60,000 nucleotides of DNA, taken from contig CM060732.1 of the NCBI GenBank assembly GCA_030704615.1, positions 14,758,001-14,818,000 on the forward strand, read 5' to 3'. The notes beneath the pieces were generated by a model. That model had not been told where the DNA came from. It did no database searches and saw only the letters and a list, made by a program, of their open reading frames with translations. Numbering within the stretch: the first letter of the stretch is position 1; each line of letters begins with the position of its first letter. Source of the DNA: Takakia lepidozioides. Lineage: Eukaryota > Streptophyta > Takakiopsida > Takakiales > Takakiaceae. This document shows positions 1 to 10,429 of this stretch, piece after piece. The position numbers and the translations under genes were made by a program.

Positions 1-1134
1 TGGGCCATAGACCCGATTGCTCAGAACGTGAGGGGGGACAGGAGGAGACAGAAAGCCCTCGACCAGTCTATATATCCAGGAGTGTGACTTACCTTTAAAG
101 TGAATTTTTGTTCTGGACAGTCTCCACCCAAGAATTAAGAACCAAAACAGCTTTCAGCATCCTCTTGAGGGTCTCCCGAGCAAACTTTTAGTACAAAGGT
201 TTGCAACCTACTCTCAGCTTGAACTTCTCCCTAATGCCCAACGTGTGAAGGCCCTTTATGTGATCCTGTATTCATTAAAGACTCTAAAGAAGCTGAGAGT
301 AGGTGATGCTACTGCAGCTTCTCCACTTGAGGAGCATTCCCTCAGCTGCCTTTACTAATGTTGGCTAAAATCTTGTCCACTGACTCCCTCAATTTCATCT
401 ACCCTATAACTCAATCTGTTTGACAAGATTTTGCTTCTAAGCAAGTTCACAATTTCGGGGTGTCTTGCACCGAGTTTGGGGAGCAGCCCAATCTTACAGC
501 AACACTAGCAGTCCTGGAGGAAGTTCAAAAAACTACCTAAGGGCACTATGTTGTATGGGTTTGAGCTACCCTATCCTTGGAGCTGACCTGGAGTACATAA
601 GTGGTTTCAAGAGCTGGAGCAACACAGATCATTTTGCTCCTTGAACATTGCCCCTGCAGTGGAGCAACTAGATGGAGACATCTTAGTGATGGGTAAAAGG
701 AGTCTCCCCAATCACAAAAATTATGCTTGCTAAGGAAGGCTTCCCCAAGGAATACCAGTAGGTGAAACTTCTCTTAACATGCAGCATCTGCAGTTCCAAG
801 TGTCATGTGAGAAAGCTCCAAAAGCAGTCCGAGGCTCTGCTGACTTTGGACAAGTGTCATAGCATTGACATTATTGGCGGTATTTCAAGATGATTGGTAA
901 AACATCCTACTCATGAATGGAAAAGTACACCTACGTGGAGCAGACCAGGATTGCCACAAGGTAGGACATCATCTAAGGACTACGCATGCACACAGACAGT
1001 ACTTGATGTTGTGCTCCTTCTATCCAGAAGACAACTTTGTCTACCAGGAAGCAGCACATGCCCCACAACCCTAGTCTTGTCACTTGCACAGAGCACTTCA
1101 GCAGGCAGGTGGAAGGAAATGAGGAGTATAGCGT
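1..1134. other. no recognisable gene
   Basis: Every frame is closed at short intervals and I recognise no domain, RNA or repeat. The last 240 bases have a coding-like feel on the plus strand, with open stretches in two frames that run into the next entry, so a decayed gene probably starts here. Nothing identifies it. Confidence 0.4.
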
Positions 1135-1488
1135 ATGTACCTTGATGGGGAGGAGGTGTTGTCCGATTATGGGTGGGACAGTAAGTGGCCGCTGTCAATT
1201 GCTGCACCCAAACCATGCTGCATATCATTCACCCTTCCTAAATTTGTGACATTCATAGACTTGCTACAGCCTATCCCATTATTAGCTGAAAGTGCCTCCT
1301 ACTGGGGATACAGCCTCAGCGAACGAAGCACATTTTGATTAAAAGATGAAACTCAAACATTTCACAAGAAACAGTGGGAAAGATGCTCTTCCATCCTTCC
1401 TGGTGATAGCCATACGTCCAGAATCTCAGGTGCTGATATTGCCTATGCTTTCTTCTATAACTTGGTCAACTTCTTGTGCATGTGTTGG
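1135..1488 (+). pseudogene. decayed coding-like stretch, product not recognised
   Basis: One plus frame stays open for 67 codons, meets TGA at 1336-1338 and then continues another ~50 codons in the same frame. Plausible protein segments are GADIAYAFFYNLVNFL near the end and KFVTFIDLLQPIPLLAE near residue 40, a mildly hydrophobic, gene-like composition. I cannot assign a family. The in-frame TGA and frame slips upstream suggest a dead copy of a host gene or a transposon passenger. It could also be a chance open frame. Confidence 0.3.
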
Positions 1489-2299
1489 TGAGACACACAG
1501 TCTCAGGAAAGCTTTTGTATGTTATTAAGATGACCCACTTGCTCGCAATTCTTCGTACTGTCCTTCAGAGTTCGGGCCCCACTTTCAGAGCGATAACGCC
1601 TCCGTTATGACGATACCCTAAACATACAGCTAAATATAAAGTGACATTTTCTTGGGTAACTCGCAGTCAACTAACATATGCTTATCATGTGGTGACCTTA
1701 AAACTCCACTAAAGTGCAAGAATGGAAGATGAACGATGCTAGGGTCAATTCACAAAGTGAACAACGATGACAATTCTAGAATCTCCACTGTGGGAACATA
1801 CATCGTAAGCGGGAATTCATTCGGCGAGCGAACAAGTTTCCACATCTTGGACAATACCCTTCAATTCACTGTTACCGCCTGCTCACAATCCAGGACAAAG
1901 AATGGACTCACCAAGGTATGAGAAGGATCAGAGGATCGCAATTGAGTAAAATTGTGTGGATTATACGATGGCCAATCTCCGAGCAACGATCCCATGTTTG
2001 CTCTCTTCTCTGCCTCCCACTCTTGCTCCTTAAAATGACCTCCGTACTACCCAGTATAAATCACATGCATCATAGAACAGCTGGAAACCTGGGAAGATAC
2101 AATGAAAATTGGAGAAATATTGTGACCTGGCAGGTGATAATCATACTGGGTAACCCTTCCCCCCTTCTGAGTGTTGGTAGAGGGTGAGCGGGCCAAAATT
2201 TAGGTGAGAATAAGCCAAGAGTGAATATTATGTATAGGGGAAGAGCGGCTGGTGGGCCCTTCCACCGTTTAAAAGAAAGCGTGAATGCAAGGGCGGTAG
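1489..2299. other. no recognisable gene
   Basis: Short open stretches (1736-1921 and 1918-2187, plus) abut each other but resemble no family I know. No repeat structure is evident. Confidence 0.4.
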
Positions 2300-2690
2300 C
2301 CCGAGTAGCCCGCCGGAGTTCACGTATAGGGTAATGCCCTGATTGGAGGGCATTCCAGGCTTTAACCCCTAATGGACGAGTCGACCTGAATCGGGTCAAT
2401 TGGATATTTCGACCGTACGGTGGGCCCCTTGGCTGAATCTGGCCTTGAATGGAAGTTGTAGCCCTTGAAATTCTGCGCCGGACAGAATTTTTTGGAGAGA
2501 GAGATGACTCCGGCCGAGGCCGGCGTAACTAAGAACCACTTTGCCTTGCGGCTATTGCCCCCTTTCGGGGGTGGGCCCTATACAAAAACTAATGGGTGCC
2601 CGGAGGGCACCCCGTAACTCAGGGGACAGGTGCTCGGAAAGGTACCCCAGGGGTATCGAGTTTCAAGAGCCTGAAGAGATATGGGATTCA
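2300..2690. other. GC-rich segment of atypical composition, origin unknown
   Basis: The text changes here to short G/C blocks and mirrored words (GGGTGCCCGGAGGGCACCC, GGCCGAGGCCGGC) unlike the AT-rich flanks. The style resembles intergenic DNA of plant organelles or a structured RNA or intron, but I found no rRNA, tRNA or group I/II core that I could match. The word CTGCGCCG followed by an AGAATTTTTTG-like run occurs at about 2475 and again in similar form at about 3195. An organelle-derived insertion is possible and not shown. Confidence 0.25.
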
Positions 2691-3125
2691 AGCTGCCTTT
2701 TGTTGGTAATAATAGCAGTGAGGGAGCGTATCGCAACCAGGTGGATAGCCTTGAAGCATTTGTGTATAGGAGAGATATGAATTTTGAAGTTATTGTGAAG
2801 GGCAGAGATACTAGCATTGTGGATGTCGCTACAGGAAATCTGCGTGGGTAGATGGTCAACTGGAAACAACAGCGGCAGCAGCACTCATAGATCCATCATG
2901 TCGACGTAGGAGTAGCTTATGGATGTGCCAAACAACATGGTTATGTCGAGTGACACGGAGGCCATATGTTTACGTTGGTGGCCCATGTATTGTGCATATC
3001 TGAATTTGAGGGTCTGTTTTATTTGGGCATCGGTGGCGAGATTAGTGTGCCAGAAGTGATTAGACAGCTTATGGTGTAGCACATCGGGTTGCGTCCATTT
3101 CTGGATGTGTAGCTTATTGTGGCTT
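2560..3125 (-). pseudogene. remnant of a LINE reverse-transcriptase C-terminal tail
   Basis: The minus strand around 3000 encodes LKFRYAQYMGHQRKH, close to a segment I associate with the region after the RT domain in LINE-like elements of seedless plants. It is followed in another frame by SCSDIHNASISAL and HKCFKAIHLVA, which fit the later Cys/His and helical parts of the same tail. Frames break several times and no RT domain is attached. The family assignment rests on memory of this tail and is tentative; decay is clear. Confidence 0.35.
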
Positions 3126-3837
3126 GTAGAGGAGGAGGCTTGTTTGCTGGCTTCTCGAATAAGGGAATTTATTGCACTCTAATTAGACAAATCCTGCGCC
3201 GTCAGGATTTTTTGACGTGATGACTCGTACCCAAAATCCAATGGTTTTGGAACCTCCATGGGCTTTGACCTAGCCACATGGCAGGCAAAATGGGTGTCAG
3301 TGGCCCGATGCCAGCGATCGGGTGCATGCAGGGTTGGCATGTCCGCCCGTGCGGACACAGGGATGTCACCCTGTGGCCAGTGAAGGGTGGCGGCAGCGTG
3401 GAACGGTCTCTCTCTTCTCGCACACAGAGTTTTGGTTCCTGGAGCTTGCAAATTATGGCCCATGTCGTATTTCCTTGGTGCTTTTGTGTACATGTTTTGC
3501 TTGTTCTTCCGTTGATCACCCACATTCGCTTCGCAGGGGGATGTATTTCTTGTGCCATGCCGACTTTTGATTGTAATACAAGTTGTAATTTTTCCTGCAT
3601 GTCGTTTTGTGAACTGCTTTTATGCATTTGGGCTCTTGTGTTTTGTGTGGTAGGGGATGGTTGCAGGGGAGCGTGGTATTTTGGGGTTTCATTTTGCAGC
3701 TGGTTTTGGAGAGTTTGCAAAATTCGACGAGGTACACCTTTCTTTCCTGTGCTCGGGGAAGATGGGCCGTCTGCATTGATTCATTGTGAGGGCTTGCATT
3801 CATTTCATGTGATCTCTGTGCGGTCCCAGGGACTCGT

Positions 3838-4605
3838 ATGGCACCAAAGAGGAAGGAAACTCCTGTGCCTGAGCCACCGTCGCCTCCACCCGAGCTTGCA
3901 GCTGCCGCGGAGGTTATAAGGGAGTGGGCGCTTGAAGAGCAGCACTGCACTCCCGAGCAGTGCAAGGTAATATTGGGGTGTCTGTCTCCTACCTTCCTCT
4001 GTAATTTGCCTCCACCACCATTCGCCAATCGTTGGCCTCGCCACCCTCGTCCTCACAATTTCCGTTTTTTCTGTTTAGACGCCAGGTGGCTCTAATTCTT
4101 GGTTGGAGAGAGAGAAGAGAGGAAGGTGATAAGGAGGGGTTCAGTGACAATGTGAATTATGTTCTTAGAGATGATGTCTGGCCCGATGCCGACAGTCAGA
4201 CGTCTCAAGGATTTGGCTCGTGCAAAGAGGTCGGTTCCTGCAAGTGTGACAGCACCTCCCAAGGGTGTGGTGAGGAAAAAAAGTAAGGGAGTGGTGAATT
4301 CGGGTGTTGTGGGGTGTGTTGGTGGGTCTCTGGGTGGTGCGAGCATGCTTGCCGTGGGTCGGGCTGCTTTGGGGGAGTTGCATCCCAATACTGGTGCACT
4401 GGTTCTTTTTGGGGAGGGGTCTTCTAATCCTTTTTTGGGCCACATTGAGGCCTCATCCGACATAGACGAGGATTTTGAGGGTGACGATGGGTACATGGGT
4501 GACTCTGCTGACGAAGTAGACTGGGAAAACGAGGTGGTTGATATGGAGTGTGATGAGGAACCAACAACATTGCAATCAACACAATCCTCTGCACACAGCC
4601 ACTGA
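3838..4605 (+). CDS. hypothetical spliced gene, acidic C-terminus
   Basis: An ATG at 3838 opens 43 codons (start MAPKRKETPVPEPPSPPPEL) ending in AAG directly before GTAATA at 3967. A T-rich tract with CTGTTTAG ends at 4078, a convincing 112-base intron. A second open stretch in the same frame runs from about 4171 to a stop at 4603-4605 and ends in a very acidic tail (DIDEDFEGDD, VDWENEVVDMECDEE). The exons cannot be joined by the simplest splice without a stop, so at least one more junction, near the AG at 4167-4168, is needed. No known domain is present. It could be a small host gene, a transposon accessory gene or a captured fragment. The upstream interval 3130-3837 has promoter-like T-rich sequence but no recognised element. 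Confidence 0.35.
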
Positions 4606-4839
4606 TCTTGCGAATGTGATTGAGATTGGATAACATACAGACCATCCCATCAAAGCACAAAAAGAAATAAACATGATGAAAAGCACGTGACATTGTATTA
4701 AGACAATATCTCAAAACCGTCCCTTACAATGCACAAACTCATGAGTCTGTAACGACCATGATTAGAACCAAAAAAAAACCTGTCGCATATGGTTCTTCTG
4801 CACCTAACTTAAACTTCACTCCAAGCCCTAGAATTGCCT

Positions 4840-5142
4840 CTAAATCAATAGAAATGTCTTCAGTGGACTGAGTTCAACACAAAGAAGTGTAGCGAACCTC
4901 AAAGCAGCTGCTTCAGGTTTTATAGGATCAGCAAGAGCAATTGCTCCAATTAGTTCCTTGCTAATTGCAACCAAGACGCCTATTCTTGGGAGAGTCTCAG
5001 TTTCTTGCAAGATATCATAGGCATCTACTGAGATCTCAATGCCAAACTCTGTCATAAGTTTTCGGTTACCAACTAGCACCTCTTTCCCCCCCACCATGCT
5101 GCTGCCGCTGCCGTTTCCATGTCTATGGCCATGGCAGTTAAC
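4840..5142 (-). pseudogene. exon fragment of a copper-transporting P-type ATPase
   Basis: The minus strand encodes VGGKEVLVGNRKLM followed by GVLVAISKELIGAIALADP and IKPEAAA. This is the nucleotide-binding to phosphorylation-domain junction of P1B copper pumps (RAN1/HMA5 group), where the family has GKxVLVGNxxLM and LIGxxxxxDPxKxEA. In the full protein this part binds ATP and leads to the hinge of the cytoplasmic head; the full pump is about 950-1000 residues with eight membrane helices. Here there are only about 85 codons. Similarity stops after PEAAA, right at a GAG-GTTCGC splice-donor-like site, and upstream after a Gly/Ser/His run, so this is one exon or less. No other exon of the gene is visible in 60 kb. 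It is most simply a fragment picked up by a transposon, or a relic of an old gene. Confidence 0.65.
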
Positions 5143-5513
5143 GTCTTATGAGTACATTTCCCCCCCCTCTCCATTTTTTTTTAGTGTAGCTAAGTCCTCG
5201 TAGCACCACCCAGGAATTTGTAGATCCCATTGTTGTGTTGAGAAATCTATCAAAACGGAAGGGTGAATGGATGGACTCATTAGGATATGCCATAAGTAGT
5301 TAAGCTAAACAGCTTCCCTGTATCTTGAGAAGCCATGCCCATTCTTCTCATTTAGAACAGGGGTCATCAGGCCCTGCTTACAACTCTTTAGGCAAAACCC
5401 TAGGTAGCCAAAAATTGCAAGGTAGTGGAGCAGCAACATACCATTGAGGAAGAGAGCCCGGGTCTCAGAATGTGAAGCCACGCACTGTACCACCCAAACA
5501 CAACAAAACCTCA
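5143..5513. other. no recognisable gene
   Basis: A minus-strand open frame of 69 codons lies at 5305-5514 but matches nothing known and has no supporting context. The interval ends at the CACTA-like terminus. Confidence 0.4.
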
Positions 5514-5546
5514 CACTACAGCAAATGGGGGGGGGGGGGGGGGGGG
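5514..5546 (+). repeat. CACTA-like terminal inverted repeat with G20 run
   Basis: CACTACAGCAAA is followed by 20 consecutive G (5527-5546), then TTTAGCGACGCC. The terminus begins with the CACTA pentamer that defines the superfamily. The G run replaces a shorter G stretch (about 5-7) at the matching right end near 16260 and is probably a slippage expansion. Confidence 0.55.
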
Positions 5547-5548
5547 TT

Positions 5549-5960
5549 TAGCGACGCCAGCCGCGCCCCCACGCCCCGCGCAGCGCTGAGCCTGCGACGC
5601 CATCCCCGCGCGGTGCCTTCTTGCAACGCCGAAGCGTCGCTACACAGTGCCGAGGACAGGCGGCGACGCCCGGACGTCGCAAGGTTGCATGAAGGGCAAA
5701 AAACAGCCCTTCCTTACGACGTCGGAGCGTCGCCCCCCCAGCGCCGGGGCCAGTCTGCGACGCCGGGACGTTGCAAGGTGGCATGAAGGGCAATAAGGCA
5801 GCCCTTTCTTGTGACGCCAGGTCGTCGCAAGCAAAACAACCCCTCCTTGCGACGCCCGGCCGTCGCAAAGTGGCATGAAGGGCAAAAAGGCCGCTGCGAC
5901 GTCTGGCAGGGCGTCGCAAGGGGGGTATTGCGACGGGTTTTTTCTGCTTGCGACGGATGG
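5549..5960. repeat. GC-rich subterminal hairpin repeats of the CACTA family
   Basis: Degenerate units of about 50-60 bases contain TGCGACGCC, a 2-4 base centre and GGCGTCGCAA, followed by AAGTGGCATGAAGGGCAAAA. The two half-words are complementary, so each unit can form a stem. At least seven GACGTCGCAA or GGCGTCGCAA words occur. In CACTA elements such subterminal repeats are binding sites for the element's DNA-binding protein. Open frames on both strands here are by-products of the repeat. Confidence 0.6.
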
Positions 5961-7207
5961 GGATCGCAAGAGGGGCTGCCTTTTTCTTTGAGTTAAGGGG
6001 CAGGGAGAGGGGGTGGGGACGGGGGATGGGACTCTAGGGCCCACCTCTCTATTTTTCTTTCTTTGCCCCCTCTCTCTCTCTCCCTCTCTCCATCTCTTTT
6101 GTGCTGCTCACCAAAAACAAAAAAAACCAGATCTTGTAGATTGTGACCTTCATCGAGACCGCGATGGACATGTGATGGGTGTAATTTTCTGGATATCCCA
6201 TTAACATTTCCACCTCCATGTGATTTCCATAGCGTAGAATCTTGGTGCCAATTTGCATCACTTGCTCCAGTTGCACGTTGTTGCCTTTGTGGGAGTTGTT
6301 TGACATAATCACCTAAGTCGTAGCAGGCATCCATTGTCAGGAGACAACGTTGACATCTAGATACATCAGATAACTTCTAGAGAACCTCGGTGAGTCTTAT
6401 CTCAAATGACATGATCCCCACCATGAAGTGGTGTGTGCTTTGAACTGACAATCATTTTGAAGTTTGAAAGGATCTAGTAAACCTGTCGTTTCACTGGTCA
6501 ATCTGTCCAAAATGATTAGGCCATATTGTCTTTTACTGTTTTGACAAGGCAGACCCTATCTCTCTCTATCTGTCCCTCTCCCTCTTTCTCTCCCTCTCTC
6601 CCTCTTTCATGGTGGGGCGCTAGGCCATCGAACTTTGAAAAACCGTCTTAAGGAAGAAGTGAGACTTGCAACAAACTTCGTCGTCTCTTCCATCAAACCA
6701 TTCTCTTCTTCAAAAGCAAAGTCCATTGCCACTTTAATTACAACGTCTCTGTCATCACAACATCCTCTTTTCAAAAGAAATGTCTAATTCAACTTTCGTT
6801 GCAACAAGCTCCTCTTGGTGTTGTTGCAATGTACCATGGTCTGAGGGTGCACTGCAACTTCTTGTTGTTGTTGTAATGTACCATGGTCTGAGGGTGTGTG
6901 CACTTTAGCTTCTTGTTGTGGACCTTCTTGTAGATTGTGACATTCATATTTGATTATTCTCTTGACGCCACATTTGTATGCGTTGCTCCAACATATTCAT
7001 TGCCTCTGCCTTCTTTCTTGGAAGACTACCATCCACAACCATTGATCAATCATAGATATAAGTTACAATATGCATGTACATGTACAATCAATCGAATGGA
7101 TGGGTACAGTTTGGTCCGAGAATTATTATGTAGCTTTGATTACGTGTCTAATCAACTTGAACATCATCATCCGGAGCTTCTTCATCCTCATCAAGCTGCT
7201 AGTCTTC
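5961..7207. other. CACTA interior without clear gene; CT microsatellites
   Basis: Pyrimidine-rich CT tracts lie at about 6060-6100 and 6549-6606. The block from about 5940 to 6100 (TTTTCTTTGAGTTAAGGGGC, then a GAGAGGGGGTGGGGACGGGG-like tract) is repeated at 9690-9830. A duplicated sentence with TTGTAATGTACCATGGTCTGAGGGTG occurs twice near 6826-6896. I see no coding evidence. Confidence 0.4.
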
Positions 7208-8106
7208 TTAGTCATCGGAGTCATCGTCATAAATGGCCCAGCCCTCAAAAGGCACCTCCAAATCATCCTCCACCTCGTTTTCAATGGCCGTGTCTTCATC
7301 TCCTTCTCCAACATCCGTATCTGCTGGAGCTTCATCATATAGGGTCCGGGATGCATTCTCCGGGGCGTCATCATCCTCTTATATCCTCTCTACCCAACCT
7401 CCAACATCAGCAATTGCCTCACCTCATGGAGATCCGAGACCATGATAGATACGTCTTCCTCTTGGCTAAGCATGCACAACCACCTTCCAATTTCCCCCTC
7501 TTGTTTTGTCATCGGATGCTCCATGTCTAAAGGCCATGAAAAATGCTCATCGGAGGGACGATGAGTAGGGTTGAGCCTATCTGCATTGACGCGCATGAAA
7601 CCACAATCATCTTGCACTAGTGTTGTGGAGGGCCCCACAAGATGTGGCTGGAACCATCTTCCCTTGAAGAGAAGAGGCTAGTACCTTGTATACTGAAGTT
7701 GGAGTATGCTCTCAAGCTCTCCAATGTACTCAAGTTTGCTCATAGCAGGTCGTGTATCTCCCTTGCCCCACACGGAGTCTTGCCAATATGTGGCACTCAA
7801 GCCAGAATCAAACGTTGTTTTGCGCTTCATATCAAGAGCACGAATGCGGAAATAATGACCGTGAACCCAAACCGCCGTGTATGAGGTCGCGAATTGAGAG
7901 GGGCCCCTTGCAATATTTTGCACCATATCTGAAACCACCTCACCTTGAGCAACGACGTCATAAACTGAAGTCCGAAGGCACTGTTGGAATGAACGTAGAG
8001 GCTGCAATGCCATGGGCAAATTTTGTGAAGGAACATTCCGGCAGCCCGCTCCTCGTCGAGGGCGTCTAGTAAGTGGCCTTGGATGGTTCCGCCTCCATGC
8101 AAGCAA
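7208..8106 (-). pseudogene. CACTA tnp2-associated DUF4216-like protein, broken
   Basis: On the minus strand one frame runs from 8106 to 7390 with a single in-frame TAG at 7678-7680. In order it shows SYTAVWVHGHYFRIRALDMK, KTTFDSG, YIGELESILQLQY, then LLFKGRWFQ and DDCGFMRVNADRLN. This matches the order of the DUF4216 region that follows the transposase core in plant CACTA elements (NGYRFHTK, TQNSG, YGVLKDIIEL, LFKCDWFD, VNFNRL). After a stop at 7390 another frame encodes an acidic tail ending EGWAIYDDDSDD at 7208. The catalytic tnp2 part should lie upstream, beyond 8106, where unrelated repeat sequence begins, so the gene is cut as well as frameshifted. The antisense frame at 6937-7530 is a shadow of this gene. 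Confidence 0.65.
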
Positions 8107-8400
8107 TGCTAGAGTGTGAGCCTAGCCACGCGAGCCCAGGAGCCTGTGAGCCCAAGAGCCTGACGTGAGCCCAGTCCACATGGCACGAGAATGGGGGGAG
8201 CAGGGTGTATTACCGCGGATGAGCACCTATTACCGCGGAAACACGGCAAACCCTAAGCGAACTGCCATGTTCGTGCAGGGAAACAGGCTTGAGTTAAGCT
8301 GGCGTCATTACCGCGGAAACACGGCAAACCGGCGAAACACTGCAAATCGTAACACCAAACCCTAACCCTAACCCTTAGCAAACTGCCATGTTTGTGGAGG
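8107..8400. repeat. cluster of CGTGAGCCC words and CTATTACCGCGG motifs
   Basis: Several GTGAGCCCA/GCGAGCCCA words (8115-8175) precede three copies of ATTACCGCGG (8210, 8229 and 8308), two of them extended as ACCGCGGAAACACGGCAAACC. A short CCCTAACCCTAACCC run lies at about 8361-8376, telomere-like but only three units. The same pairing of CGTGAGCCC words with the ACCGCGG-type motif recurs near 18.7 and 27.0 kb. No gene is present. Confidence 0.5.
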
Positions 8401-8507
8401 GAAATAGGGCTGGGAATTAAGTGGACGTCAGGCACATGAGAATTCAAAAAACAAATTAAAAAAAAATTAAGGGAAAAAAGTTTTTTTGTTTTTTTGTTTT
8501 TTTTTGG

Positions 8508-8786
8508 CCCGGCCACTATCGTCGATGATCATCGTGAAATCATGATCATGAAGAAATTGAGTGCGTTGACGCACTCAGTTCTCCACGGGGGAGGGGGGGT
8601 GGAAAAAAAAACAAAAAAAAAACAAAAAAAACACACAAAACAAACAAAACAAACAAACTTTTTTTTCTTGTTTATTTTTTTTATTCCCACCCCCCCCTCC
8701 CCGGCCCGCGGAGAACTGAGTGCGTCAACGCACTCAATTTCTTCATGATCATGATTTCATGATGATCATCGACGACAGTGTTGTGT
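8508..8786. mobile_element. foldback element with ~95-bp arms
   Basis: The left arm (8512-8602) and right arm (8690-8784) are near-perfect reverse complements, including TCGTCGATGATCATCGTGAA and AAGAAATTGAGTGCGTTGAC. They are separated by about 90 bases of A/C-rich then T-rich sequence. Each arm itself contains a small hairpin, GAGTGCG-TTGA-CGCACTC (8559-8576) and its partner (8718-8735). It has no coding capacity. This is a MITE or foldback type insertion; I could not define its target duplication. Confidence 0.75.
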
Positions 8787-8960
8787 GGGTCTGGATTTTG
8801 ACCCCGGGTACCCGGCGGGTTAGGGTCCGGGTTACCTATCCGGATCCGGACCCACACCAAAAACTCGGACCCTGACCCGGGCTCATTTTTAAGATGAATC
8901 CGGAACCGGACCCGGACCCACTAGCTAGGTCCAGAACCCGTTAAACCCGCTACTTGCGGG
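8787..8960. repeat. degenerate GGGTCCGG/ACCCGG repeat
   Basis: Short words of the GGGTCCGGGT / CCGGATCCGGACCC type follow each other for about 170 bases, a simple dispersed repeat common in plant intergenic DNA and similar in style to the interior of the hAT element at 14 kb. No gene is present. Confidence 0.5.
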
Positions 8961-9104
8961 CCAGAGTTGGTATAGCCATCTTCCCTAGTTCACTAGTTGA
9001 CTTTCTAGAGAGTTCTACTATTGAAGGGAAACAGGGCTGGGAATTAAGTGGGCGTGAGGCACATGAGAATTCAAAAAAAAAATTAATGGATTTTTTTTTT
9101 TTTT

Positions 9105-9215
9105 TTTTTTTTTTTCCCGCCACTGTTGTTGATGTCGTCGATGATCATCGTGAAATCGTGATCATCAAGAAATTGAGTGCGTTGACGCACTCAGTTTTCC
9201 GCAGGGCGGGGGGGA
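9105..9215 (+). repeat. solitary arm of the 8.5-kb foldback family
   Basis: From CCGCCACTGTTGTTGATG through GAGTGCG-TTGA-CGCACTC (9175-9192) this copies the left arm at 8512-8602 in the same orientation, preceded by a T run (about 9090-9115). The upstream text at about 9027-9078 also repeats 8398-8450 (GGGCTGGGAATTAAGTGG, then AGGCACATGAGAATTC). A segment of at least 190 bases has therefore been duplicated. Confidence 0.65.
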
Positions 9216-9639
9216 TGTCTACCGCTCACATATAGGAAGTTGTTGAGTACCACGTTGAAAATTAATATCAATTCATTGTTGTGGTCAAAAAAATTGTAAT
9301 TGATAGGAGGACCTCTTTGTTCTGTTGCTAATCCAACGATATATATACATCTCTTTGCTAGACCTTTCGTACTATTAGAACTGTTTAAACGCACACATTT
9401 AGGTATTACTACCTTATAGGAACAATGACCAGAGAAGGTTGGGGCTTGGTGAGAGTAAGGCCAGGTGGGATCGCGGCTTGGGGCTGGTGGAGGGTGGGAC
9501 CAGCTGCGTGAAGTGCTTGGGGTGGGAGTGCTTACGAAGTAGGGCTGGGGGAATTGGGATCGTTGTGCTTCTAAAGGGGACTCAATATTGCCGTGTTTGC
9601 CATATATTGTCGTGTTTGTCATGTTTGGAAGTTTTTGTC
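9216..9639. other. no recognisable gene
   Basis: Mixed AT-rich then G-rich sequence. A plus-strand open frame from 9439 has no recognisable product and runs into a repeat. Confidence 0.4.
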
Positions 9640-9860
9640 GTGTCGGTCGTGGCAAGGGGGTATTGCGACAGGTTTTTTTTGGCTTGCCACGGCGGGGGGT
9701 GGCAAGGGGGGGCGGTCTTTTTCTTTGAGTTAAGGGGCAAGGAGAGGGGGTGGGGACGGGGGATGGGACTCTGGGGGGGGGGGGGGGGGGGGGCACCTCT
9801 CTGTTTTTCTTTCTTTGCCCCCCCTCTCTCCCTCCCTCTCTCCCTCTCTCTCTTGGTTGT
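9640..9860. repeat. second copy of CACTA subterminal block with G21 run
   Basis: The order TATTGCGACAGG, TTTTCTTTGAGTTAAGGGGC, GAGAGGGGGTGGGGACGGGG, ATGGGACTC and CCACCTCTCT/CACCTCTCTG followed by CT-rich sequence repeats 5930-6100 in the same orientation. A run of 21 G (9773-9793) sits where the first copy has only TAGGGCC. It marks a second insertion of, or a tandem duplication within, the CACTA family. Confidence 0.6.
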
Positions 9861-9994
9861 TAATAGATTTGTTTGCAAGATGGCTGTCCCATCCAATATT
9901 TTCAAGGACTTCCACTAATGGAAGATGCGGACTAGTATTGTGAAGTGAGTGTTCTGGGTCAGCTCAAAAACACAAGTCGGAGAGGCATTTTCCC

Positions 9995-10100
9995 CCTTCA
10001 AACCACCTTGCCACGCCCGAGCGTGGCAAGTGGGGCCGCCCCCTTTGCAACGGCCAGGCGTGGCAAGAAAGGGCTACCTCCTATTCCCGTGGTAGCCTCC
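9995..10100. repeat. CACTA-type subterminal hairpins
   Basis: CTTGCCACGCCCGAGCGTGGCAAG (10011-10031 region) is a clear stem and is followed by a related CAACGGCCAGGCGTGGCAAG. These are variants of the GCGACGCC...GGCGTCGC units at 5.5-6.0 kb. CTATTCCCGTGGTAG at 10081-10095 is a variant of the dispersed CTATTACCGCGG motif. Confidence 0.5.
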
Positions 10101-10269
10101 CGACTTGTTTGGAAGACCAGAGTATTGTGGAAGTCGACACCGACTTCCAGATTTAGAAGAACCCCCGAACCTACCTCCGCATCCGAACGTACCTCCAATA
10201 TCCTGTTATCCGGGGACATCTTGGATATTTTAACTGCAAAAATGCCAAAATGCAGCTCCACACGGGCTG

Positions 10270-10345
10270 AAATGAGGGAATATTCCCCAAACTATGCTCT
10301 GCTCATGTTTATTTTTGCTTCTGCTCATGCTTAAATGTGCTCATG
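10270..10345. repeat. remnant end of a GCTCATG-rich element
   Basis: CTCTGCTCATGTTTATTTTT, CTTCTGCTCATGCTTAA and GTGCTCATGGCTCATAG correspond to the reverse complement of the left part of the hAT-like element at 48.62-49.40 kb (GAGCATGAGCAGAAATAAGC). Only the end is present. Confidence 0.4.
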
Positions 10346-10429
10346 GCTCATAGAAAATACAGACCCCAACGAATCGCACCACGGAGAAACAAAAGTGATG
10401 GTAAAGGGGAGGGGGAAGGGTTTATATAG

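Noticed and set aside
3278-3919. 213-codon plus-strand open frame
   Set aside because: Cys/Trp-rich composition without domain, overlapped by open frames on the other strand and by the better-supported spliced frame at 3838.
3202-4028. Minus-strand open frames of 170-172 codons
   Set aside because: They mirror the plus-strand gene region, have low-complexity Gln/Thr/His text and match nothing.
5548-6044. Overlapping open frames on both strands, Ala/Arg-rich
   Set aside because: By-product of the GC-rich CACTA subterminal hairpins.
6937-7530. 197-codon plus-strand open frame
   Set aside because: Antisense shadow of the DUF4216-like gene and its acidic tail, His/Pro/Leu-rich as expected from reversed acidic codons.
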